Shown: positions 1 through 7,372 of the stretch, one piece after another
How positions within the stretch are numbered: position 1 is the stretch's first letter
Layout of the letters: each line of letters begins with the position of its first letter
From: Duganella guangzhouensis
GTDB taxonomy: Bacteria; Pseudomonadota; Gammaproteobacteria; Burkholderiales; Burkholderiaceae_D
DNA: 64,000 nucleotides
Reading direction: 5' to 3'
Assembly (NCBI RefSeq): GCF_009674535.1
Contig: NZ_WKJK01000002.1
Coordinates: 124,001 to 188,000 of the forward strand
Position numbers and translations under genes: made by a program
Notes under the pieces: model-generated
Told to the model about the DNA's origin: nothing
Seen by the model: only the letters and a program-made list of their open reading frames with translations
The model's database searches: none

Positions 1-201
1 CAGTACATACTTCACCTGCTGCAATGGCAGCGCGAAGGCGGCGAACAGCCGTTGCTCGGTTGGCAGGTAATCGTCCTGCGCCAGTTGCGGCAGGTAGTCC
101 GGTGTGGCGGCCATCATGGCTTCCAGGCCCGAGATCAGCAGCGGGCGCCAGGACATGTCGGCGCGTTCGAGCGCCGCCAGGATGGTGGTCGGGATCGTCA
201 T
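1..201 (-). CDS. ung: Uracil-DNA glycosylase, N-terminal fragment cut by window edge
   Basis: Sixty-seven codons are visible from the ATG at 199-201 to the left edge of the window. The end of the visible part (LFAAFALPLQQVKYVL) matches the family-1 uracil-DNA glycosylase stretch in which a hydrophobic run leads into the VKVVILGQDPYH catalytic motif. That motif would lie just beyond the edge. The enzyme removes uracil from DNA at the start of base-excision repair. The ribosome site in front of the start is weak. Because the catalytic Asp and His are not visible, the call rests on the N-terminal resemblance alone. Confidence 0.7.
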   Translation of the reverse strand, partial: MTIPTTILAALERADMSWRPLLISGLEAMMAATPDYLPQLAQDDYLPTEQRLFAAFALPLQQVKYVL

Positions 202-320
202 CAGGGGAAATCGCAATCGGGGAAAGGTGAGATTGTAACGCGCCCCGCGCCTCAGCGGCACTTTCTGATAAGAAAGTGTTAATATTATTTTCAAATATTT
301 GTAAAAACTGTGGGGAATAA

Positions 321-1616
321 ATGGGCCGTACACGCTGGATTGCCGCTGCTGTGCTGATGATGTCGATGAGCGCCGGCGCGCAAACCCCGTCCACCGCGCT
401 GGACGAGGCATTGGATGCGCCCGGCCGCGCCCACGTCATCAACGAATTTGCGCGTCGTTTGACCGAGCTGCATGTCGATCCGGGCCGCGCCAAGCTGGCC
501 GCCGACGATTTGCGCCAACGCCTGGCGCGCGGCGACTACGACGAATACACGACGGCGCGCGCACTGGCGGCGCGCGTCACGCGCGATCTGGCGGCGGTGG
601 CGCTGGACCGTCATACCTATCTGGAATATGTGCCGTATGAGCTGGGCGACGAGCGCCAGCGCCCTGCCGCGACCGCGCCGTCGGCGGACAACTACGGTCT
701 GCGCAAGTTCGAACTGCTGGCGGATGGCGTCGGCTACCTGAAAATCAGCCGTTTCGCGCCGCTGGATAGGGGCGCACTGGAAGCAGCCGGACGCTTCATG
801 TCGCAGGCTGGCGACTGCCCCGCCCTCATCATCGATCTGCGCGATGCCAGCGGCGACGGCCAGGCGATGGCGGCGCTGTTGTCCAGTTATCTGCTGGAGG
901 ACAAGCGCAGCTATCTGTTCAAGGATAAGCAAGTTCACCTGCACGATCAGCTGGACCGCGAAGGCCGCGTGACCGAGGAGTTCTGGACCAGCGCCGAGGT
1001 GGCCGGCAAGCGCTTCGGCGCCAACAAACCGCTGTATCTGCTGGTGAATGAGCGCACCAGCGGCGCGGCCGAGGGTTTCGCTTTCGATCTGCAGAAATAT
1101 GTGCGGCGCTCGCTGGCCGGTGCGCCGGCGCGGGCGGTGGTGGTGGGCGCGCCGACGACGGGCGATGCGCGGGTTGGCGCCAAACAGCGCATCTCGCGGC
1201 AGTTGCAAACCTCGATCGCCATTACCCGCGCCAGTAATTACCTCAGCCGCAGCAACTGGGAAGGCAGCGGCGTTCAGCCCGACCGCATGGTCGCGCCCGC
1301 CCACGCACTCGACACCGCGCTGGAGCTGGCGCAGGCGGCGATTCGTCCGCGCGTGGCGGGCACGCCGGGAGCTGCGGCCGGTGCTGGCGGATCGGCTCAC
1401 TCCGGCGCATCGACTGCCTCGGGCGCGACGGCAGCATCGGGCGCGACGGCTGGCTCCGGAACATCCGCTGCGGCGACAGTGTCGGGAACGGCGGGCGCCG
1501 CAGCTGGATCGAGCGGATCGGCTGCGACTGCGGCTGGGCGCGCCTCGGGCTCATCCGCCACGCCCGCCCCCGCGCTGCCGCCAGCGCCGCTGCCGGAGCC
1601 CGGCAACCGCTGGTAA
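321..1616 (+). CDS. Secreted S41-family serine peptidase with Ala/Ser/Gly-rich tail
   Basis: A 431-residue protein with a Sec signal peptide (cleavage probably after SAGA near residue 20). It has an N-terminal helical region like IRBP/tail-specific proteases. The S41 core runs roughly over residues 130-330: GVGYLKISRF, ALIIDLRDASG, then ERTSGAAEGFAF with the likely nucleophile Ser247, then VVGAPTTGDA, a variant of the usual GxxTxG motif. Residues about 350-431 are low-complexity Ala/Gly/Ser/Thr ending in Pro-rich sequence, probably a disordered periplasmic tail. No PDZ domain is evident. GGGGA lies 5 nt before the ATG. The gene meets the leftward gene tail to tail with no gap. Substrate unknown; activity is inferred from motifs. 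Confidence 0.8.
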   Translation: MGRTRWIAAAVLMMSMSAGAQTPSTALDEALDAPGRAHVINEFARRLTELHVDPGRAKLAADDLRQRLARGDYDEYTTARALAARVTRDLAAVALDRHTYLEYVPYELGDERQRPAATAPSADNYGLRKFELLADGVGYLKISRFAPLDRGALEAAGRFMSQAGDCPALIIDLRDASGDGQAMAALLSSYLLEDKRSYLFKDKQVHLHDQLDREGRVTEEFWTSAEVAGKRFGANKPLYLLVNERTSGAAEGFAFDLQKYVRRSLAGAPARAVVVGAPTTGDARVGAKQRISRQLQTSIAITRASNYLSRSNWEGSGVQPDRMVAPAHALDTALELAQAAIRPRVAGTPGAAAGAGGSAHSGASTASGATAASGATAGSGTSAAATVSGTAGAAAGSSGSAATAAGRASGSSATPAPALPPAPLPEPGNRW

Positions 1617-2261
1617 TTACTCGGCGTCCGGCTGCTGGGCGGGATGGGCTTGCTGGAAAGCCTGCAACTCACTGCAGGCGGCGTAAATCCGCATGATGGT
1701 CGGATACGGCGTCATATCGACGCCAAAGCGCTGCGCGCCAAACACTTGCGGCACCAGACAGCAATCGGCCAGCGTCGGCGTATCGCCGTGACTGTAGCGG
1801 CCGGTGCGTGGATCGTTAACCAGCAGCTGCTCCAGCGCGGCCAAGCCGGTGCGCAGCCAGTGTTGTTGCCAGCCCAGCTTGACGTCCTCACTCACCCCCA
1901 AGGTGCCGGTCAGATACTTCAACACGCGCAGATTGCCCAGCGGATGGGTATCGGCCGCGACCGTGAGCGCCAACGCCCTCACCCGCGCGCGATCGGCGGG
2001 ATTCGAAGGCAGCAATGGCGCCTGTGGCTGGGTTTCGTCCAGATACTCGACGATCGCCAGCGACTGGCCCAGCACTTGGCCATCGTCCTCCAGCGCCGGC
2101 ACCAGCATGGATGGATTGACGGCACGGTAGGCGTCGCTCAACTGCTCGCCGCCGTTGCGCAACAGATGAATCGGCACCGCGTCGTAATAGACGCCTTTCA
2201 GATTAAGCGCAATGCGCACGCGGTAAGCGGCGGAACTACGGAAGTAGGTGTAAAGCTTCAT
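1617..2261 (-). CDS. maiA: Maleylacetoacetate isomerase (zeta-class GST)
   Basis: A 214-residue glutathione-dependent isomerase that converts maleylacetoacetate to fumarylacetoacetate in tyrosine/homogentisate breakdown. The N-terminus MKLYTYFRSSAAYRVRIALNLKG carries the zeta-class SSxxxRVRIAL glutathione-binding signature. NPSMLVPALEDDG and QSLAIVEYLDE follow as in the family. The start was set at 2261 rather than 54 nt upstream because GGAGGA lies at proper spacing before it and family members begin here. The other homogentisate genes are not adjacent, so a broader GST role cannot be excluded. Confidence 0.88.
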   Translation of the reverse strand: MKLYTYFRSSAAYRVRIALNLKGVYYDAVPIHLLRNGGEQLSDAYRAVNPSMLVPALEDDGQVLGQSLAIVEYLDETQPQAPLLPSNPADRARVRALALTVAADTHPLGNLRVLKYLTGTLGVSEDVKLGWQQHWLRTGLAALEQLLVNDPRTGRYSHGDTPTLADCCLVPQVFGAQRFGVDMTPYPTIMRIYAACSELQAFQQAHPAQQPDAE

Positions 2262-2440
2262 GGATGATCTCCTCCTTGTGCACAGCATTAGATGGCAGAT
2301 TCCACGGCGATGCAAATCGTATTTTTGCCCGCACAGCGGTGACCATGCACTTCAGGCGCCTGACGTTTAATTTCACTAAAGAAAAGAAAGTTGCATTAAA
2401 TCCATTGTGGAAGCGCTTTCGTGTTGTGTATCCTTGACCG

Positions 2441-2998
2441 ATGAACATCTTGCACATTGATTCTTGCGCCCTGGGCGACAATTCCGCTTCCCGTCAAACC
2501 ACCGCTGCGGCCATCGCCGCGCTGACGGCGGCGAACGAACAGGCAATCGTCCTCTACCGCGATCTGGCCGCCGCCCCGCTGTCGCACGCCAGCGGCCCGC
2601 TGCTGCAAGTCATCAGCCAGCGCTGGGACGCCGACATTCCGATGAACGCCGAGCTGCGCGCCGAAGCGCTGCAAAGCGCCTCGCTGCTGCAGGAATTCCA
2701 GGACGCCGACGTGGTGGTGCTGGGCGCGCCCATGCACAACTTCTCCATCCCGTCGACGCTGAAGGCGTGGCTGGATCGCCTGCTGGAACTGCAAATCGCC
2801 GCCGGCACACCACACGCCGACCTGCATCTGCTGCTGGTCACCTCCGGCTGCGCCATCATGGGTGTGCAGGCCGAGGAACAATTGATGGACAACCACGAAG
2901 CCCAACTCAAGGCCGCCTTTGAATTCATCGGCGTCAACCGCCTGACCACGGTGCGCGCCGTTGCAGACCTGCCACCGGCACTGCAACTCGCGGCCTGA
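2441..2998 (+). CDS. azoR: FMN-dependent NADH-azoreductase
   Basis: A 185-residue flavodoxin-like quinone/azo reductase. It starts MNILHIDSCALGDNSASRQ, the AzoR phosphate-binding loop (SxxxxxSxS), and has VVLGAPMHNFSIPSTLKAWLDR in the middle, the family's FMN-contacting PMYNF-like motif. Such enzymes reduce quinones and azo compounds with NADH and help against thiol and electrophile stress. It is slightly shorter than E. coli AzoR (about 200 residues). No clear Shine-Dalgarno sequence precedes the ATG. It is transcribed divergently from maiA across 179 bp. Confidence 0.9.
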   Translation: MNILHIDSCALGDNSASRQTTAAAIAALTAANEQAIVLYRDLAAAPLSHASGPLLQVISQRWDADIPMNAELRAEALQSASLLQEFQDADVVVLGAPMHNFSIPSTLKAWLDRLLELQIAAGTPHADLHLLLVTSGCAIMGVQAEEQLMDNHEAQLKAAFEFIGVNRLTTVRAVADLPPALQLAA

Positions 2999-3032
2999 TG
3001 ATAGCGCTATCGCTGTTTTATAATGCAGCATC

Positions 3033-3608
3033 ATGACTGCGAACACCATCACCATCAATCAACAGATGGACAAGTTTGACGGCCACCACAGCGTCTGGCT
3101 GTTTGGTTACGGCTCCTTGATCTACAAGGCGGACTTCCCCTACCTGCAACGTCGCCCGGCCAGCATCGCCGGCTGGACGCGGCGTTTCTGGCAAGGCTCG
3201 CACGACCATCGCGGCACACCCGAGGCGCCGGGCCGCGTGGTCACCATCATCGAAGAGGCCGGCGCCATCTGCCACGGCATGGCCTACCTGATCACGCCGG
3301 AAGTATTCGCCCACCTAGACCACCGCGAAAAGAACGGCTACCTGCGCCTCGCCATCCCCATCACCTTCGAGGATAGCGACCAGGTCGAGGGCTTGGTTTA
3401 CATCGCCACGCCCGACAACACCGCCTTCCTCGGCGCCGCCTCGGAACAGGACATCGCCGCCCACATCGCCCGTTCGGCTGGCCCCAGCGGCCCCAACGCC
3501 GATTACCTCAACCACCTGGCCACGGCGCTGCGCGAGCTGGGCCGCCACGACCAGCACGTGTTCGACATCGAACGTCACCTGGCCGCGCTGCAGGCCGGCT
3601 CAGAATAA
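3033..3608 (+). CDS. chaC: Gamma-glutamylcyclotransferase, ChaC family
   Basis: A 191-residue ChaC-type enzyme that cleaves glutathione to 5-oxoproline and Cys-Gly in the cytosol. The hallmark VWLFGYGSLIYK glycine loop is at residues about 21-32. The REKNGY segment holds the likely catalytic Glu, and YIATPDN is typical of bacterial ChaC. A TATAAT element at 3019-3024 puts transcription start almost at the ATG, and there is no ribosome site, so the message may be leaderless. Its last 9 nt overlap the convergent radical-SAM gene. Confidence 0.88.
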   Translation: MTANTITINQQMDKFDGHHSVWLFGYGSLIYKADFPYLQRRPASIAGWTRRFWQGSHDHRGTPEAPGRVVTIIEEAGAICHGMAYLITPEVFAHLDHREKNGYLRLAIPITFEDSDQVEGLVYIATPDNTAFLGAASEQDIAAHIARSAGPSGPNADYLNHLATALRELGRHDQHVFDIERHLAALQAGSE

Positions 3609-4757
3609 ATCCATCTGTCCGGCGTCGGCCGCCGCCTTGGCGCGCGCGCCCAGCGGCGGCACCACCAGCGGCCGCGTGAACTGCGACGCATCCATGCGGT
3701 GGAAGCGGCTGCCACGCCCGGTCAGCCCCAGCCGTTCAGATGCGATCTTGACGCGCTGGCGTATCAGTTCGGCCCAGACGCCCTCGCCTTTCATGCGGGT
3801 GTCGAAATTGCTGTCGTAGTCTTTGCCGCCGCGCATTTCCCGCACGCGGTTCATCACGCGCTGCGCTCGCTCGGGGAAGTGTGTTTGCAACCACTCCTTG
3901 AACAGCGGCGCCACTTCCCACGGCAACCGCAGCACCGTGTAGTGCGCGCTGACGGCGCCGGCTTCCTTGACCGCTTCCAGTATCCGCTCGATGTCCGGCT
4001 CGGTAACGAAGGGAATGATGGGCGCGATGCTGACCGCCACCGGTATGCCGGCCTCGGTCAGCGTGCGGATGGTGCGCAGGCGGCGCGCGGGGGCGGCCGC
4101 GCGCGGTTCCAGCGTGCGGGCGATGACCGGGTCCAGCGTGGTCAGTGTGATGGCGACCCCAGCCTGCTGCTTGGCCGCCATCGGCGCCAGAATGTCGATG
4201 TCGCGCTCGATCAGCGAGGATTTGGTGATCAGCCCGACCGGATGCTGGCATTCCTGCAGCACTTCCAGCACACGCCGCGTCAGTCGCAGCTGGCGCTCGC
4301 AGGGCTGGTAGGCGTCGGTGTTGACGCCAAGCGCGATCGACTGCGGTTCGTAGCCCGGCTTGGCCAGCTCGCGCCGCAGCATCTCGGGCGCATTGACCTT
4401 GGCGAAAATCTTGCTCTCGAAGTCCATGCCCGGCGACAGCCCAAGATAGCTGTGCGTCGGTCGCGCGAAGCAGTAAATGCAACCATGCTCGCAGCCGCGA
4501 TACGGATTCAACGATACACTGAACGGCAAATCCGGCGAAACATTGCGACTCAGGATAGACTTGCACAGTTCTTCGGTCACTTGCGTTTTCCATGGCCTGG
4601 CCTCCTCTTCTTCCCGCTCCCAGCCGTCGTCATAGGCTTCGCGGGCGTTGAGTTCATAACGCCCCTGCATATTGGATACCGCGCCCCGGCCCTTTTGCGC
4701 TTTGAGCGAGGGCGGGGGCAGCATCACTTGCTCTTGATTGTTTTCATCATAAGACAT
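3600..4757 (-). CDS. PA0069-family radical SAM protein (SplB-related)
   Basis: A 385-residue radical SAM protein. RGCEHGCIYCFARP (about residues 85-98) supplies the CxxxCxxC 4Fe-4S motif. The rest follows the SplB-like fold: SALGVNTDAYQPCER-type segment, LITKSSLIERD and VSIAPIIPFVTE. Relatives include spore photoproduct lyase, which repairs UV thymine lesions; the function of the PA0069 family itself is not established. ATG 4757 was chosen over an upstream TTG at 4769. A LexA box sits 14 nt upstream of the start, so the gene is probably DNA-damage inducible. Confidence 0.85.
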   Translation of the reverse strand: MSYDENNQEQVMLPPPSLKAQKGRGAVSNMQGRYELNAREAYDDGWEREEEEARPWKTQVTEELCKSILSRNVSPDLPFSVSLNPYRGCEHGCIYCFARPTHSYLGLSPGMDFESKIFAKVNAPEMLRRELAKPGYEPQSIALGVNTDAYQPCERQLRLTRRVLEVLQECQHPVGLITKSSLIERDIDILAPMAAKQQAGVAITLTTLDPVIARTLEPRAAAPARRLRTIRTLTEAGIPVAVSIAPIIPFVTEPDIERILEAVKEAGAVSAHYTVLRLPWEVAPLFKEWLQTHFPERAQRVMNRVREMRGGKDYDSNFDTRMKGEGVWAELIRQRVKIASERLGLTGRGSRFHRMDASQFTRPLVVPPLGARAKAAADAGQMDLF

Positions 4758-4770
4758 GGCGGGACTCAAA

Positions 4771-4790
4771 TACTGTATGCATATACAGTA
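4771..4790. promoter_or_regulatory. LexA (SOS) operator
   Basis: The sequence has the form TACTG-TATGCATATA-CAGTA, matching the enterobacterial/betaproteobacterial LexA consensus (CTGT-N8-ACAG with TA flanks) at nearly every position. It lies 14 nt before the ATG of the radical-SAM gene, overlapping its expected promoter, and 142 bp before the divergent DUF2760 gene. Binding by LexA is inferred from the motif only. Confidence 0.8.
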
Positions 4791-4931
4791 TTCTAGGCCG
4801 TAAAAATCGCCATATCAAGCGAAATATCAAATGCGCGGTTTGGGGCCGTGCGTGCCAAGCTGGTATCATGCCGGGCTTCGCCGCAACGCGCGCCCGGCGC
4901 GACGTTCGGCAACCTCACAGTGAGCACAACC

Positions 4932-5531
4932 ATGACCAATTCGAGCCAACCTTTGCCGTCTTTTTTCAGCCGGATTTCGATCGCCATCGGCGCCTTCTTC
5001 CGCGCCCTGTCCGACGCGGAATACGCCGCGCGCCTGACGCGCATTGACGACACCCCACAACCGAGCGCCGCGCCAGTCGCACCGCCCGCACCAGCCCCTG
5101 CCCCGGCGCCCGCCCCGGTTCCAGCACCAGCACCAATCACGCTGCGCGTCGCCACCCCGGACGCCGCACTGCAACTGCTGTCGCTGTTCCAGCGCGAAGC
5201 CCGCCTGATCGACTTCACCCAGGAAAACCTGAGCGCCTATTCCGATGCCGACATCGGCGCCGCCGCGCGCGTGGTGCACGAAGGCTGCGCCAAGGTACTG
5301 AAAGAACACTTCACCATTCAGCCGGTACGCAGCGAAGCCGAAGGCAGCCGCGTTGAACTGCCGGAAGGCTTTGACGCCGCCAGCGTGCGCCTGACCGGCA
5401 ACGTGGTCGGCAAGGCGCCGTTCCGTGGCACCCTGAGCCATCGCGGCTGGCGTTCGGCCGAGGTGCGTCTGCCGAAACTGGCGGAAGCGCACGACGCGTC
5501 CGTGCTGGCGCCGGCGGAGGTGGAATTATGA
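4932..5531 (+). CDS. DUF2760 protein, first gene of a Hsp70 operon
   Basis: A 199-residue protein of the DUF2760 type. Residues about 47-68 are a Pro-Ala repeat linker. The C-terminal two thirds (LQLLSLFQREARLIDFTQENL, ALFHEGC-like AARVVHEGCAKVL, then VRLTGNVVGKAPFRGTLSHRGW) form the conserved domain. The ATG at 4932 was preferred to an in-frame ATG at 4848 because conservation begins near here. Its TGA overlaps the next gene's ATG by 4 nt, implying translational coupling to the Hsp70-like protein. Family function is unknown; the constant linkage to two Hsp70 paralogues suggests a partner or client adaptor. Confidence 0.8.
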   Translation: MTNSSQPLPSFFSRISIAIGAFFRALSDAEYAARLTRIDDTPQPSAAPVAPPAPAPAPAPAPVPAPAPITLRVATPDAALQLLSLFQREARLIDFTQENLSAYSDADIGAAARVVHEGCAKVLKEHFTIQPVRSEAEGSRVELPEGFDAASVRLTGNVVGKAPFRGTLSHRGWRSAEVRLPKLAEAHDASVLAPAEVEL

Positions 5532-7372
5532 GCGATCCACGTTACGCCATCGGCATCGACCTGGGCACCACCCACAGCGCGCTGTCATATGTAGACCTGC
5601 AAGCCAGCGATGGCGAAAAGACCCAACACGGCGTGCTGGCGATTCCGCAGCTGACCGCGCCGGGCACCATTGAAGAACTGCCGCTGCTGCCGTCCTTCCT
5701 GTATCTGCCGCACGCCGACGAACTGGCGCCCGGCGAAAACAATCTGCCATGGCAGCAAAGCGCGGAAGAGCTGACCGGCGTGGCCGGCGAAATGGCGCGC
5801 AGCCGTGGCGCCACCACGCCGATCCGCCTGGTATCGAGCGCCAAGAGCTGGTTGAGCCATCCCGGTGTCGATCGCCGTTCGGCGCTGCTGCCTAACGACG
5901 CACCGGAAGAAGTCAGCCGCGTCTCGCCGCTGGCCGCATCGACCCGCTACCTGAGCCACCTGCGCAAGGCGTGGGATCAGGCGCACCCGGACGCGCCGTT
6001 CGGTGAACAGGCGGTGACGGTGACGATACCCGCTTCGTTCGATCCGGGCGCGCGTGAATTGACCGCCGACGCGGCGCGCGCCGCCGGCTACACCAATCTC
6101 ACGCTGCTGGAAGAACCGCAGGCCGCGCTGTATAGCTGGATTCAAGGCAGCGAAGGCCGCTGGCGCAAGGACGTCAAACCGGGCGACATCATTCTGGTGG
6201 TGGACGTGGGCGGCGGCACCAGCGACTTTTCGCTGATCGCGGTGCTGGAACGCGACGGCGTGCTGGAACCGCACCGCATCGCGGTCGGTGACCACATTCT
6301 GCTCGGCGGCGACAATATGGATCTGGCACTGGCCCATCTGGTGGCGCGCAAGCTGGCCGCCAACGGTACCCAGCTCGACGCCTGGCAGATGCGCGCGCTG
6401 ACCTACGGCTGCCGCACCGCCAAGGAAAAGCTGCTGGCCGATGCCACCGTGGCCACCTGGCCTATCGTGGTGCCTAGCCGTGGCTCGAAACTGATCGGCG
6501 GTTCGATCCGCACCGAGCTGACGCGCGATGAGGTCTCGACCTTTATCCTGGACGGCTTCTTCCCGAAAGTGGACGCCTCTGCGCGCCCTGCGGTGCGCCA
6601 GCGCGCCGGCCTGACCCAGCTTGGCCTGCCGTATGCGCAGGACGCCGGCGTCACCCGCCATCTGGCTGCCTTCCTGGCGCGCCAGCTGGGTGCGACGGCG
6701 GAACTGGAGGGCTACGCCGGCAAGCAAAGCGCCGACGCGACTTTCCTGCATCCGACTGCGGTGCTGTTCAACGGTGGCGTGTTCAAGTCGGACTTGCTGG
6801 CGCAGCGCATCATGGGCACCATCAACGATTGGCTGTACATGGAAGGCGCGGAGCCGGCGCGCATGCTGGATGGTGCCGATCTTGATCTGGCGGTGGCACG
6901 CGGCGCGGCTTATTACAGCTATGTGCGGCGCGGCGCCGGTGTGCGGATTCGCGGTGGCACTGCGCGTTCGTACTACGTGGCGATCGAATCGGCGATGCCG
7001 GCGATTCCTGGCATGGAGCCGCCGATTCAGGCGCTGTGCGTGGCGCCGTTTGGCATGGAGGAAGGCAGCGAGATCGAACTGCCGAATCAGGAATTCGGCC
7101 TGGTGGTGGGTGAGCCGGTGCAGTTCCGCTTCTTCGGTTCCTCGGTGCGCCGTCAGGATCAGATTGGCGATCTGCTGGACTTCTGGGGTCCGGAAGAACT
7201 GATCGAGATGAATGAGATCCAGGCCAATCTGTCGCCGGAAGGCCGTCAGGCCGGTGAGGTGGTGCAGGTGCGCCTGCATGCGCTGGCGACCGAATCAGGC
7301 ACGCTGGAACTGGCGGCTGTGGCCAATGACGGTCAGCGCTGGAAAGTGGAGTTCGACGTCCGCACAGCATGA
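5528..7372 (+). CDS. Hsp70-family ATPase-like protein, first paralogue
   Basis: A 614-residue DnaK-like protein. The actin-fold nucleotide site is visible: phosphate-1 loop AIGIDLGTTHSALSYV near the N-terminus, LLEEPQAALYSW, phosphate-2 loop VVDVGGGTSDFSL and LLGGDNMDLALAHL. LFNGGVFKS is the adenosine-side element. The C-terminal about 120 residues form a short beta-rich part and lack the normal DnaK lid. So this is one of the divergent Hsp70 homologues, not the housekeeping DnaK. It overlaps both neighbours by 4 nt (ATGA), so the three genes are one translationally coupled unit. Confidence 0.9.
   Translation: MSDPRYAIGIDLGTTHSALSYVDLQASDGEKTQHGVLAIPQLTAPGTIEELPLLPSFLYLPHADELAPGENNLPWQQSAEELTGVAGEMARSRGATTPIRLVSSAKSWLSHPGVDRRSALLPNDAPEEVSRVSPLAASTRYLSHLRKAWDQAHPDAPFGEQAVTVTIPASFDPGARELTADAARAAGYTNLTLLEEPQAALYSWIQGSEGRWRKDVKPGDIILVVDVGGGTSDFSLIAVLERDGVLEPHRIAVGDHILLGGDNMDLALAHLVARKLAANGTQLDAWQMRALTYGCRTAKEKLLADATVATWPIVVPSRGSKLIGGSIRTELTRDEVSTFILDGFFPKVDASARPAVRQRAGLTQLGLPYAQDAGVTRHLAAFLARQLGATAELEGYAGKQSADATFLHPTAVLFNGGVFKSDLLAQRIMGTINDWLYMEGAEPARMLDGADLDLAVARGAAYYSYVRRGAGVRIRGGTARSYYVAIESAMPAIPGMEPPIQALCVAPFGMEEGSEIELPNQEFGLVVGEPVQFRFFGSSVRRQDQIGDLLDFWGPEELIEMNEIQANLSPEGRQAGEVVQVRLHALATESGTLELAAVANDGQRWKVEFDVRTA

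Noticed and set aside
5585-7279. 564-codon minus-strand frame opposite the first Hsp70 gene
   Set aside because: Shadow of a gene with clear Hsp70 motifs on the other strand.
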